A stretch of DNA of 64,000 nucleotides from Mycobacterium sp. Root265. Lineage in GTDB: Bacteria > Actinomycetota > Actinomycetes > Mycobacteriales > Mycobacteriaceae. The stretch covers positions 62,001 through 126,000 of the forward strand of contig NZ_LMJA01000002.1 of the NCBI RefSeq assembly GCF_001428895.1, in the 5' to 3' direction. The position numbers and the translations under genes were made by a program. Under the pieces are notes generated by a model. The model had not been told where the DNA came from. It worked only from the letters and a program-made list of their open reading frames with translations, and searched no databases. Below, in pieces: positions 44,448-51,189 of this stretch. Every line of letters begins with the position of its first letter. Within the stretch, counting starts at the first letter, position 1.

Positions 44448-45042
44448 GGTCATCGACACCGCGCCCGCCGTCACCGGAACCCAGCTCGGCTACGCCCGCG
44501 TCAGCACGGCGCACCAGTCGCTCGACCAACAGGTGGATGCGCTGACCGCAGCAGGCGTTGATGCCACCCGCGTCTACACCGACAAGCTTTCCGGCACGTC
44601 GACGCGGCAGCAGCGTCCCGGCCTCGCCGCGCTTGTGGATTACGCACGGCAGGGCGACGCCATCGTCGTTGTTGGCATCGACCGTCTGGGCCGCAATGCG
44701 GCAGAGGTGATGCAGACCATCCGGGACCTTGGCGTGCGGGGAATCGTGCTGCGGTCGCTACGCGAGGGCATCGACACCTCGAACGCTTCGGGGCGGATGG
44801 TTGCCGGGGTCCTCGCCAGTCTCGCCGAGCTTGAGCTGGAACTGGGTAAGGAACGGCGCACGGCATCGCGGGACGCACGGCGGGCACGCGGGCAGTCCAT
44901 CGGTCGCCCCAAGTCGCTGGACGAGTCGAAGGTGGCCCTGGCCCAGCGGATGCATACCAGCGGTGAGGCGGCCAGCACGATTGCTGCCACCTTTGGCGTC
45001 AGCAGGGCGACGGTGTACCGCGCCCTCGCGGCACAGAGTTAG
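44446..45042 (+). CDS. Serine recombinase (resolvase/invertase family)
   Basis: A 198-residue small serine recombinase. The catalytic Ser is in Y-A-R-V-S-T near residue 18, with further active-site motifs D-R-L-G-R-N near residue 83 and G-I-D-T-S-N-A-S-G-R-M near residue 110. The C-terminal DNA-binding HTH has I-G-R-P-K-S and G-V-S-R-A-T-V-Y-R-A-L. The length is normal for Tn3-type resolvases. There is no transposase beside it, so it may be a remnant of a transposon or serve to resolve element multimers. The start is ATG 44446, inside a dyad-rich region. It converges with the TetR gene. Confidence 0.92.
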   Translation: MVIDTAPAVTGTQLGYARVSTAHQSLDQQVDALTAAGVDATRVYTDKLSGTSTRQQRPGLAALVDYARQGDAIVVVGIDRLGRNAAEVMQTIRDLGVRGIVLRSLREGIDTSNASGRMVAGVLASLAELELELGKERRTASRDARRARGQSIGRPKSLDESKVALAQRMHTSGEAASTIAATFGVSRATVYRALAAQS

Positions 45043-45077
45043 CAGGTTCTCGGGCTGACCCGGCGCTAGAGCAGTTC

Positions 45078-45632
45078 TTAGCGTAATCCCAGTGTCACCG
45101 ATGGCGCGGCGAACCGTTTCACGAGTTCGTACTCGGTCTGGTTGTCTTTGGCAGGCCAGTACCACAGCGAGAAGGTGACGCGAATGAGCCACTGCGCGGC
45201 TAGTGGGTCGCTGCGCCCGATCATCTCTTCGGCAATCTTGGCCACGAGCGGTGATGCGGTGACGATTCCGCCGTCGTGGTCTGGGCGAATGTCGCCCATG
45301 ATCAATTTTCCGAGCGGTTCGGCTCGCATGCAGTCAAGTGCGACGACGATGGCAGTCGCGACGCGCTCAGTTCCCTCAGTCCCGACGATCGCCTGGCGTA
45401 CTGAGCGAATGATTCGTTCGGAGAACAAGGAAATGAGACGTTCGAGGATCGCGGCTTTGCCGCCTGCACGGCGATAGATGGTAGCGGGCGAGCAATTCAA
45501 CTGCGCAGCCAGCGCGTCGATGGTCAACGCCTCGAACCCATCGCGTGAGACAAGCTCCGAAGCCCCCGACAGAATCCGATCAAGCGCCACCGCGCTACGG
45601 TCCACTCCAAGGACCCAATCCTTCCGTGCCAC
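45078..45632 (-). CDS. TetR-family regulator of the element-borne P450
   Basis: A 184-residue TetR protein, the same length as the chromosomal regulator at 23.8 kb and of the same subfamily: both start with D-W and G-x-D-R, share I-D-x-L-A-A and A-T-V/I-Y-R, and end with a W-P motif in the last third (here L-W-Y-W-P-A-K-D-N). The HTH is at about residues 16-62. The start is GTG 45632, nine bases after GGAAGG; an ATG three codons earlier abuts the same sequence and would leave no spacing. It diverges from the P450 gene, so repression of that gene is the obvious role. Confidence 0.9.
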   Translation of the reverse strand: MARKDWVLGVDRSAVALDRILSGASELVSRDGFEALTIDALAAQLNCSPATIYRRAGGKAAILERLISLFSERIIRSVRQAIVGTEGTERVATAIVVALDCMRAEPLGKLIMGDIRPDHDGGIVTASPLVAKIAEEMIGRSDPLAAQWLIRVTFSLWYWPAKDNQTEYELVKRFAAPSVTLGLR

Positions 45633-45678
45633 ATTTGTCATCCTTCCGGTTGCAGCGGTGATAGAACAACAAATCCGT

Positions 45679-45693
45679 TCTCTCACCGAGAGA
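45679..45693. promoter_or_regulatory. Candidate TetR operator TCTCTC-ACC-GAGAGA
   Basis: A perfect 6-bp inverted repeat with 3-base centre in the spacer between the divergent TetR and P450 genes. It resembles the TCTCA-AGC-TGAGA dyad of the chromosomal pair at 23792. Inference. Confidence 0.4.
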
Positions 45694-45740
45694 CATTTCG
45701 AGGCTGATGTCTCACCCGTATGCGCAGTTGAGGGCTGTCC

Positions 45741-47171
45741 GTGAGCGCAGGAGATCTCGTCAGTTCTGTGCTGGCATTTCATCTTCGTAGCGAAGCATTG
45801 ACCGCTTGGGCGGCCCGCACCCACTGTGAGATAGATGCTCTAGGGAAAGGTGCGTTTACTTTGAAGCTTGGAAAGGCTGCTGACGGTGCCACAGCGATGT
45901 TGTCGCCGCTGGTTGCAGCGACGCGATTGAATGTCTCGGCGGCGATTCGTACACATAAGCGTGGATACGAGGGATGGACGGGTGCGGTCAACACCGACTA
46001 CGACCCGTTAGATCCGACCGTCGCAGCGCAACCGCACGCTGCGTACGACGCCCTGCACCGGGGTGGACGTGTCCACTACAACCCCCGCCGCTCAACGTGG
46101 ATTCTTCACAGGCTCGACGATGTCCGCGCTGCGCTACGCGACACAGACCAGGTGACCAGCAGCCGGGGAGTGACCCGAGTACAGATGGTCGCAGATCTCG
46201 TTGTTGTTACCGACGACGAGCAGCACAGCCGCCTCCGCAAACAAGTACAGCCAGCGTTCACCAAAGGTGCACTGGACACCTGGCGCAACATCATCGACAA
46301 GCTTGCTGCCGAACTCGTCGGTGACATGATCGCAGCGAGCGGCGGTGACGCGGTGCAACAGTTGACGGTCCCCTTGCCGCTGCGGGTGATCGCCGCGATC
46401 ATCGGCGTCCCCGATGGCGACATCGCCGATTTCCGTCGCTGGTCAGATGAGTGCACGCAGTTAATCAACTTCACCCCAACGGTGAAAGGTGTTGTGCACT
46501 CGGCACGATCCATGTGGGCTGCAATGGCGCTGCGCCGCTATTTCTTGAAGCACCTCGGAGATGGGCACCTCAAAGACTCAAATACCGTTCTTGGCCGTTT
46601 GCTGGCGCACAGCACCGACGGTGCCCTAACCGACAATCAGTTGTTCTACATTGCCATCCTGCTGCTGATCGCCGGCAATGAGACCACCACCAACCTCCTG
46701 GGCGGAATGCTTCACACCTACGCCCACCACCCCGACCAATATGACATGATCCGCGCCAACCCCGACCTCATACCGCAGGCCATCGAAGAACATCTCCGCT
46801 ACAGCAGCCCCATCCAAAACCTCTACCGCTACACCCGCGCCGATTATCGGGTTGGAGACGTGACCATCCCAACAGGCTCGCGTGTGATGATGTCGTTCGG
46901 AGCGGCCAACCGCGATCCACTGGCCTTCGACGACCCTAACACCTTCCGCGCCAACCGAAACCCGCGTACCCACGTCGCCTTCGGCTACGGTCCGCACCTA
47001 TGCCTGGGAGCACCCCTGGCACGCATGGAGGCACAAGCCGTGCTCCGAGAACTGGTGGACCGCGTCGCGCGAATCTCCATGACCGGCCCCACCGCATGGT
47101 CCACCAACAGCTCGCTGCGCGGCCCCACTCACCTACCCCTCGTTCTCGACGGGTCTGCCCGTGACAGCTAG
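45741..47171 (+). CDS. Cytochrome P450 carried by the element, with N-terminal extension
   Basis: A 476-residue P450. The I-helix A-G-N-E-T-T-T is near residue 313, E-E-H-L-R-Y (E-x-x-R) near residue 350, and the heme loop F-G-Y-G-P-H-L-C-L-G gives Cys421 as ligand. Homology to bacterial P450s begins only at D-P-L-D-P near residue 90, so the gene as read from GTG 45741 has an extension of about 85 residues that contains a hydrophobic-amphipathic stretch and basic patches. A later ATG at 45897 would give a shorter protein. No ferredoxin or reductase is encoded in the element. It is followed by a small membrane protein gene with 11-base overlap. Confidence 0.92.
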   Translation: MSAGDLVSSVLAFHLRSEALTAWAARTHCEIDALGKGAFTLKLGKAADGATAMLSPLVAATRLNVSAAIRTHKRGYEGWTGAVNTDYDPLDPTVAAQPHAAYDALHRGGRVHYNPRRSTWILHRLDDVRAALRDTDQVTSSRGVTRVQMVADLVVVTDDEQHSRLRKQVQPAFTKGALDTWRNIIDKLAAELVGDMIAASGGDAVQQLTVPLPLRVIAAIIGVPDGDIADFRRWSDECTQLINFTPTVKGVVHSARSMWAAMALRRYFLKHLGDGHLKDSNTVLGRLLAHSTDGALTDNQLFYIAILLLIAGNETTTNLLGGMLHTYAHHPDQYDMIRANPDLIPQAIEEHLRYSSPIQNLYRYTRADYRVGDVTIPTGSRVMMSFGAANRDPLAFDDPNTFRANRNPRTHVAFGYGPHLCLGAPLARMEAQAVLRELVDRVARISMTGPTAWSTNSSLRGPTHLPLVLDGSARDS

Positions 47172-47451
47172 GCGTACACGGTCCGAACGATGGTCATTGG
47201 CCGGAGGATTTGCGCTCGTGGGGTCGGGACTCGCGCACCTACTGCTCCCAAGAGCGTTCGAACCGGTGAATCGAACGGCGTTCAAGGACAACATCCGTGC
47301 TCACGTTCTGATCAACGGCAGCATCGAAGCAGGACTGGGTCTTGCGCTGCTTGATTCTCGTACTCGTCGAATCGCCTTGGCGGCCACCGCTGTCTATCTG
47401 ACCTATTTCAACGCCAGCGTTTTGTATCGGCAGCGCGTCCTGCGTAACTGA
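47161..47451 (+). CDS. Small three-helix membrane protein, cargo of the element
   Basis: A 96-residue protein starting at GTG 47161 inside the P450 3' end, so translationally coupled to it. Three hydrophobic segments are visible: G-G-F-A-L-V-G-S-G-L-A-H-L-L-L, I-N-G-S-I-E-A-G-L-G-L-A-L-L and I-A-L-A-A-T-A-V-Y-L-T-Y-F. The pattern is reminiscent of DoxX-like proteins, but no residue proves it. Coupling suggests a role with the P450, for instance as membrane partner. Confidence 0.7.
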   Translation: MTARRTRSERWSLAGGFALVGSGLAHLLLPRAFEPVNRTAFKDNIRAHVLINGSIEAGLGLALLDSRTRRIALAATAVYLTYFNASVLYRQRVLRN

Positions 47452-47482
47452 ACACGCCACAGGTCAGCAACATTCGAGCGGG

Positions 47483-47499
47483 GTGGGGGGTGGCCCCAC
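47483..47499. terminator. Weak hairpin after the element's last gene
   Basis: GTGGGG (47483-47488) and CCCCAC (47494-47499) form a 6-bp stem with a G-rich 5-base loop, 31 bases after the stop of the small membrane protein gene. It could terminate the P450 transcript. The stem is short. Confidence 0.3.
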
Positions 47500-47567
47500 T
47501 GAGGGCACTGCCATGCCTCGCACGGCCAGCGCCCGCTCTCTCTCCGGCCATACCGGCGAGAGTCCGA

Positions 47568-47587
47568 GTCCGCAGTCCGTCCGCAGT
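47568..47587. repeat. Arm-type repeats, right end (GTCCGCAGT x2, 11-bp spacing)
   Basis: Exact direct repeats at 47568-47576 and 47579-47587, the same unit, orientation and spacing as at 40696-40714. They lie about 100 bases inside the right att core. Confidence 0.7.
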
Positions 47588-47671
47588 AGCCTCATTCACG
47601 GTAAACAACAGCCAACGTCGCCAACGTTCTGACCTGCCAAGACTTAACGAAGCCAACGCCATCAACTGCGA

Positions 47672-47682
47672 TAAACGCCCAG
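47672..47682 (+). repeat. 11-bp direct repeat, right copy (TAAACGCCCAG)
   Basis: Identical to 40660-40670. It lies four bases before the displaced ychF codons, on the element side of the right junction. Confidence 0.6.
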
Positions 47683-47686
47683 CATG

Positions 47687-47707
47687 GAGTTCCGTTTCAA
47701 TGTCTGA
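47687..47707 (+). pseudogene. ychF: Displaced 3' end of the host ychF gene (attR)
   Basis: GAG TTC CGT TTC AAT GTC TGA encodes E-F-R-F-N-V-stop, exactly the last residues of YchF, in a place where no gene ends. All three codon differences from the functional copy are synonymous and the stop differs (TGA against TAA). It is best read as the original host end, pushed away by integration of the element. Confidence 0.8.
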
Positions 47708-47818
47708 CGATCAAGGCTGATGCCGGGCCGGCGGGCCCCGAGATCGCTGGGTGTACAGCTGACACCGAATAGCGTTCGAACACCCGCCAATCGCATATTT
47801 GCTGCATAAGATCCGAAA

Positions 47819-48634
47819 ATGGAACTTCGGGGGAAACGAGTACTGGTCACCGGGGCGTCGCGGGGGATCGGCGAGTCATTGGCGCACGCCTTTGCCGGCG
47901 CCGGAGCAAGAGTGGCGCTCGTCGCTCGCAGCCGGGATTCTCTCGAGTCGCTTGCGGCCGAGCTCGGTGGCACCGTCCACCCTGCAGATCTCGCTGACTC
48001 GACCCAGGTTGCCGGCCTCATCCAGAGGATCGAAGACGACGGCGGCCCGGTCGATGTCTTGGTCAACAACGCCGGTATCGAAAGTACCGCCGGCTTCATC
48101 GACGCACCCGACGATGAATTGCGCCGCGTCACCGACGTCAACTACCTGGCGCCGGCGGAACTTTGCCGCCAGGCGATACCCGGGATGCTTCGACGCGGCG
48201 GCGGCCACATCGTCAACGTGTCTTCGCTCAGTGGCATCATGCTGGTCCCCGGCCTCGTCACCTACTCGGCGTCGAAGGCGGCGCTGTCGCACTTCACCGC
48301 TGGGCTGCGAACAGATTTCCGTGGTCTGCCGATCGGCACCACACTCGTCGAGTTGGGGCCTGTCCCAACCGACCTGCTTGCCAAGGCTGACAACTACGAG
48401 CCCACCGCCAGGTCGTTTCGGCGCGCGTATCGCTGCGGGGCTGCCGTCGACACCCCCCGCGAAAGAGTGGCCGACGAGGTCGTCAAGGCCGTCCTCAAGG
48501 GTCGCCGACACGTGCGGTTCCCCAAGCGGTCCATCCCATTCGCGATGTTGGTCGAGGCGCCCCGGCGCGGTGCCGAATTCATGCTCACCGGTATTCCGCA
48601 CCAAGCGAAGTCGCATCCGGACGATGCGCGCTGA
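47819..48634 (+). CDS. SDR-family oxidoreductase
   Basis: A 271-residue classical SDR: cofactor motif T-G-A-S-R-G-I-G at residues 11-18, R-S-R after strand 2 (NADP preference), N-N-A-G near residue 84, and the catalytic S-S-L-S-G with Y-S-A-S-K near residues 136-152. The C-terminus is longer and basic. The substrate is unknown. The start is ATG 47819, about 110 bases beyond the right end of the element; it is the first resident gene after it. It is convergent with the SRPBCC gene (20-base spacer). Confidence 0.88.
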   Translation: MELRGKRVLVTGASRGIGESLAHAFAGAGARVALVARSRDSLESLAAELGGTVHPADLADSTQVAGLIQRIEDDGGPVDVLVNNAGIESTAGFIDAPDDELRRVTDVNYLAPAELCRQAIPGMLRRGGGHIVNVSSLSGIMLVPGLVTYSASKAALSHFTAGLRTDFRGLPIGTTLVELGPVPTDLLAKADNYEPTARSFRRAYRCGAAVDTPRERVADEVVKAVLKGRRHVRFPKRSIPFAMLVEAPRRGAEFMLTGIPHQAKSHPDDAR

Positions 48635-48654
48635 TCGATTTGTCGAAGCCCTGG

Positions 48655-49113
48655 TCAGCCGTTCTGCCGCGCCCAGGCGTCGATGTGCGCGGGAAGGCCC
48701 GCTTGGTGTTTCGTCATCGCTCGCTTGATAGCTTTCGACATCAGGACATCGACCAGTCGGCCCAGAGATCCGCCGAGTGCGGGTTCGCCCGTGACGTAGC
48801 AGGTGTAGCAAGTGCCCCCCGGCACCTCATCCAAGGTGTCGATGGTGGTGACGGGAAACCTGGACTCCGTGATGCGGAACTCCATCATCTTGGGTGCATC
48901 CACCTTCGCGAACACGCCGGTCCACGCGTTGGTGATGCCGAACGACCGGCTCACTCCATGCCACAGATCGCCCGGAACGTACGGCGGCTCCTTGCCTGCA
49001 TCGACGGAGACGATCCCAGGTAGGACGTGCGGTAGGTGGTCCGGATGGATGATGTAGTCCCAGACCACGTGTGCGGGATGGGCGATGATGACCGATGCCG
49101 TGACGTTGGGCAT
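48655..49113 (-). CDS. SRPBCC (polyketide cyclase/START-like) protein
   Basis: A 152-residue helix-grip protein. It starts V-T-A-S-V-I-I-A-H-P-A-H-V-V-W-D-Y, the typical first strand and helix of SRPBCC proteins, and ends with a long C-terminal helix (K-A-I-K-R-A-M-T-K-H-Q). Members bind hydrophobic ligands in a deep cavity; some are cyclases or lipid carriers. The specific ligand is unknown. Confidence 0.85.
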   Translation of the reverse strand: MPNVTASVIIAHPAHVVWDYIIHPDHLPHVLPGIVSVDAGKEPPYVPGDLWHGVSRSFGITNAWTGVFAKVDAPKMMEFRITESRFPVTTIDTLDEVPGGTCYTCYVTGEPALGGSLGRLVDVLMSKAIKRAMTKHQAGLPAHIDAWARQNG

Positions 49114-49220
49114 AGCTCAAACTACGCCGATCTACCCGTTTTTGGCGTGCGTCGAGACGGCCGTCGTGAGTCCGACGGAAGAGCGTCGCGGTGCAGCTCC
49201 TCGTCACCGCGTAGTCCGAA

Positions 49221-49632
49221 CTAGTTGATGATCTCGCCCCGGCCCTCGGCCTCGATTGCGGCCAGTCGGTCCTGCCACATCTGGGAGAGCTTCGGGGGTG
49301 AGTCGCGTCCAATCGGTGATCTCGGCGACGATCCGGAGCGGATGCCTGCTGCGATAGGACCGGGTGGGATTGCCGGGGAATTTCTTGTCGGTGACGTTGG
49401 GATCGTTCTCGAATTCGCCGGTCGGTTCCACGGCGTACACGCGCGGGATGCCGTCGCCGGGCGCGAGTTCGGCGGCCAGTCCTGCGCCGTCGCGCAACGC
49501 GGTGAAGTAGATGTGGTTCATCACGATCTCTGGCCGGTAGTTGGAGCGGAAACCGGCGGTGAGGTGATCACCCACGCGCAGTTGGGCCTTGGTGCCGTGG
49601 AAGAAAGGTCCGTCATCCAATGCCCCGTCCAT
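49221..49632 (-). pseudogene. arr: Rifampin ADP-ribosyltransferase Arr, frameshifted near its 3' end
   Basis: The first 115 residues fit Arr closely: G-P-F-F-H-G-T-K-A then S-N-Y-R-P-E-I-V-M-N-H-I-Y-F-T-A, then V-E-P-T-G-x-F-E-N-D-P-N-V-T-D-K-K-F-P-G-N-P-T. Arr inactivates rifamycins by ADP-ribosylating the C23 hydroxyl with NAD+. After L-T-P the frame is lost: as read it continues into an unrelated tail ending at 49204. Removing one base from the run of five G (plus strand 49294-49298) restores a continuous end with L-S-Q-M-W-Q-D-R-L and R-G-E-I-I-N-stop at 49221. The core catalytic part is intact, so activity is uncertain, and a homopolymer sequencing error is possible. Confidence 0.8.
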
Positions 49633-49674
49633 CTGGACAGGTTACAAACGGAGCTCTCGTGACGTCGGCGGAGC

Positions 49675-50169
49675 CTAGCGCGGTGCGAGCCGGAAGATGG
49701 GGATCTGCCGACCGGCCGGAGCCGTCTTTTCCCGGTAATCGTCATAGCCGGCGTACACCTTCTCAGCGAGTGCGTACAACCGGGTGTACTCGTAGGGATC
49801 GGTCACCTCGGACGCCGAAAAGCGCTCCATGCCGAACTCGCAATCGGGATTCGCCTTCAGGTTGTGATACCACTGGGGATGCTTCGCGCCTCCGTAGTTC
49901 GAGGCCAGCAGGACGACGTCCGGACCATCGTGGAAGTACGTGAGCTGCACCTGGCGCCGCTGCCCGGACTTCGCGCCCGTCGTGACAAGGGGCGCATTGA
50001 TGATAGGGCCCATGTTGATCCTGCCCCGGGTCAGCCGGAACAGGTACGGGTCGGTGCGGCGGGCGATATGGCGGGCGACCAACTGACCTATTCGCGAACG
50101 CCCGAAGCGCACGCTTCTTTCGTACGCGCGACCGCGTGGCTTCTGGGGATCGACGTAGCGCAGCGGCAT
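49675..50169 (-). CDS. F420-dependent nitroreductase/quinone reductase family (Ddn-like), copy 1
   Basis: A 164-residue protein of the deazaflavin-dependent nitroreductase family. The split-barrel motif L-V-T-T-G-A-K-S-G-Q-R-R (F420 phosphate binding) is near residue 62, followed by L-T-Y-F-H-D-G and the family G-G-A-K-H-P-x-W-Y-H-N-L-x-A-N-P. Such proteins reduce quinones and nitroaromatics with F420H2 (Ddn activates pretomanid). The start is ATG 50169, matching the start of its paralogue at 53.8 kb; GTG 50178 is possible. It diverges from a truncated VOC gene. Confidence 0.88.
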   Translation of the reverse strand: MPLRYVDPQKPRGRAYERSVRFGRSRIGQLVARHIARRTDPYLFRLTRGRINMGPIINAPLVTTGAKSGQRRQVQLTYFHDGPDVVLLASNYGGAKHPQWYHNLKANPDCEFGMERFSASEVTDPYEYTRLYALAEKVYAGYDDYREKTAPAGRQIPIFRLAPR

Positions 50170-50200
50170 GCTCAGCACCGTACGCCGCTATGGTGAAGAC

Positions 50201-50452
50201 ATGGCGGGGGCACGACATTTCCAGGTCACTTTCGATTGCGCGGTACCCGAGCGCGTCGCTCGGTTCTGGTGTGAGGCACTCGGTTACGTGGTGCCACCAC
50301 CGCCGCCGGGTTTCGCGGACTGGGACGAGTTCAACCGGGCCCTGCCCGCCGATAGGCAGAATTCCGCGTTCGCCTGCGTCGACCCGGACGGGGTCGGGCC
50401 GCGGCTGTTCTTCCAGCGTGTCCCCGAGGGCAACGAGTTCTGCCTCGACTGA
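50201..50452 (+). pseudogene. VOC (glyoxalase-like) protein with internal in-frame deletion
   Basis: An 83-residue frame. It begins like a mycobacterial VOC protein (H-F-Q-V-T-F-D-C-A-x-P-E-R-V-A-R-F-W-C-E-A-L-G-Y) and runs to L-F-F-Q-R-V-P-E, then jumps directly to G-N-E-F-C-L-D, the motif that normally lies about 50 residues later at the end of the domain. The nearby intact VOC protein at 52.6 kb shows the expected order (F-Q-R-V-P-E, then H-L-D-I, then G-H-E-F-C-L-V). The middle strands are missing, so a normal VOC module cannot form and the gene is probably non-functional. Confidence 0.7.
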
Positions 50453-50463
50453 CGAGCCACCGG

Positions 50464-51189
50464 TCAAAAGACCATCGCCTTCAGCTCTCTCGCATTGCGC
50501 ACCGCGTGCCCGCCGAGGTCGTTGTTGAAGTACACCAGCACATCCCGGCCCTGGGCGTCCCACTCGCGGAGGTGGCCGGCCCACCGGCTCAGCTCCGAGG
50601 TGTCGTAAGACCCCGCGTACATCGCGTCGTCTCCGGGCCCGTGCAGCCGCAGGTAGACCAGATCGGCGGTGGCGGTCACGACGCACGGCAGGTTGGGCCC
50701 GCTCATCACGACGTAGGCGGCGCCGTACCGGCTCAACAGTTCGTAGACGGCCGGGTCATCCCAGGTCGGGTGACGCAGCTCCATGGCCACGGGGATCTCT
50801 GTCGGCATCGCGCTCAGGAAGTGGTCCAGTCGTTCGTCGTCGCGCTGCTGCGCCGGATGCAGCTGCACCAGCAGGGCGGCCCGCCGATCACCGAGTTCGG
50901 TCCAGCCGGCCGTCATGCGCTCGATCCACTGCTCGGGGGAGCTCAACCGTCGGGCGTGGGTCAGGCCTCGCGACGCCTTCACCGACATCCTGAAACCGTC
51001 GGGCAACCGTTGGCGCCACTGCGCGAACGTCGCGGGCTTGGGCCAGCGGTAGAAGCTGGCATTCAGCTCCACGGTGTCGAACTCCGCCGTGTAGGCGTCC
51101 AACCTGCGGGACTTCGGCAACGCTGGCGGGTAGAGCACGCCGTCCCAATGATCGTAGGACCATCCCGACGTGCCGATTCGCACGGTCAT
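50464..51189 (-). CDS. DUF72 family protein
   Basis: A 241-residue TIM-barrel-like protein. Family marks are I-G-T-S-G-W-S-Y at the start, F-D-T-V-E-L-N-A-S-F-Y-R near residue 38, a middle E-L-R-H-P-T-W and a late Y-L-R-L-H-G with V-Y-F-N-N-D. DUF72 proteins are structurally related to xylose-isomerase-like barrels; the function is unknown. The start is ATG 51189, overlapping the stop of the broken udgX gene (ATGA), so the two were an operon. Genes of these two families are often linked to DNA repair or stress in actinobacteria; this is only suggestive. Confidence 0.88.
   Translation of the reverse strand: MTVRIGTSGWSYDHWDGVLYPPALPKSRRLDAYTAEFDTVELNASFYRWPKPATFAQWRQRLPDGFRMSVKASRGLTHARRLSSPEQWIERMTAGWTELGDRRAALLVQLHPAQQRDDERLDHFLSAMPTEIPVAMELRHPTWDDPAVYELLSRYGAAYVVMSGPNLPCVVTATADLVYLRLHGPGDDAMYAGSYDTSELSRWAGHLREWDAQGRDVLVYFNNDLGGHAVRNARELKAMVF

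Larger units (their letters stand above)
40642..47707. mobile_element. Integrative element inserted in the 3' end of ychF (about 7.05 kb)
   Basis: The left boundary is the ychF end and the right boundary is a stray copy of the last ychF codons with synonymous differences (47687-47707). Within are, in order, tyrosine integrase, XRE regulator, excisionase-like protein, small winged-helix-like protein, unknown protein, serine recombinase, TetR, P450 and a small membrane protein. Tandem GTCCGCAGT repeats occur near both ends (40696-40714 and 47568-47587) and TAAACGCCCAG flanks the core on both sides. There are no phage structural genes and no conjugation genes, so it is a small integrative or satellite element rather than a full prophage or ICE. 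Confidence 0.88.

Noticed and set aside
40660-47682. TAAACGCCCAG repeat as the crossover core of the element
   Set aside because: If this were the core, the uninterrupted host site would carry the ychF terminal codons twice in tandem. The displaced E-F-R-F-N-V block is explained more simply by a core inside those codons.
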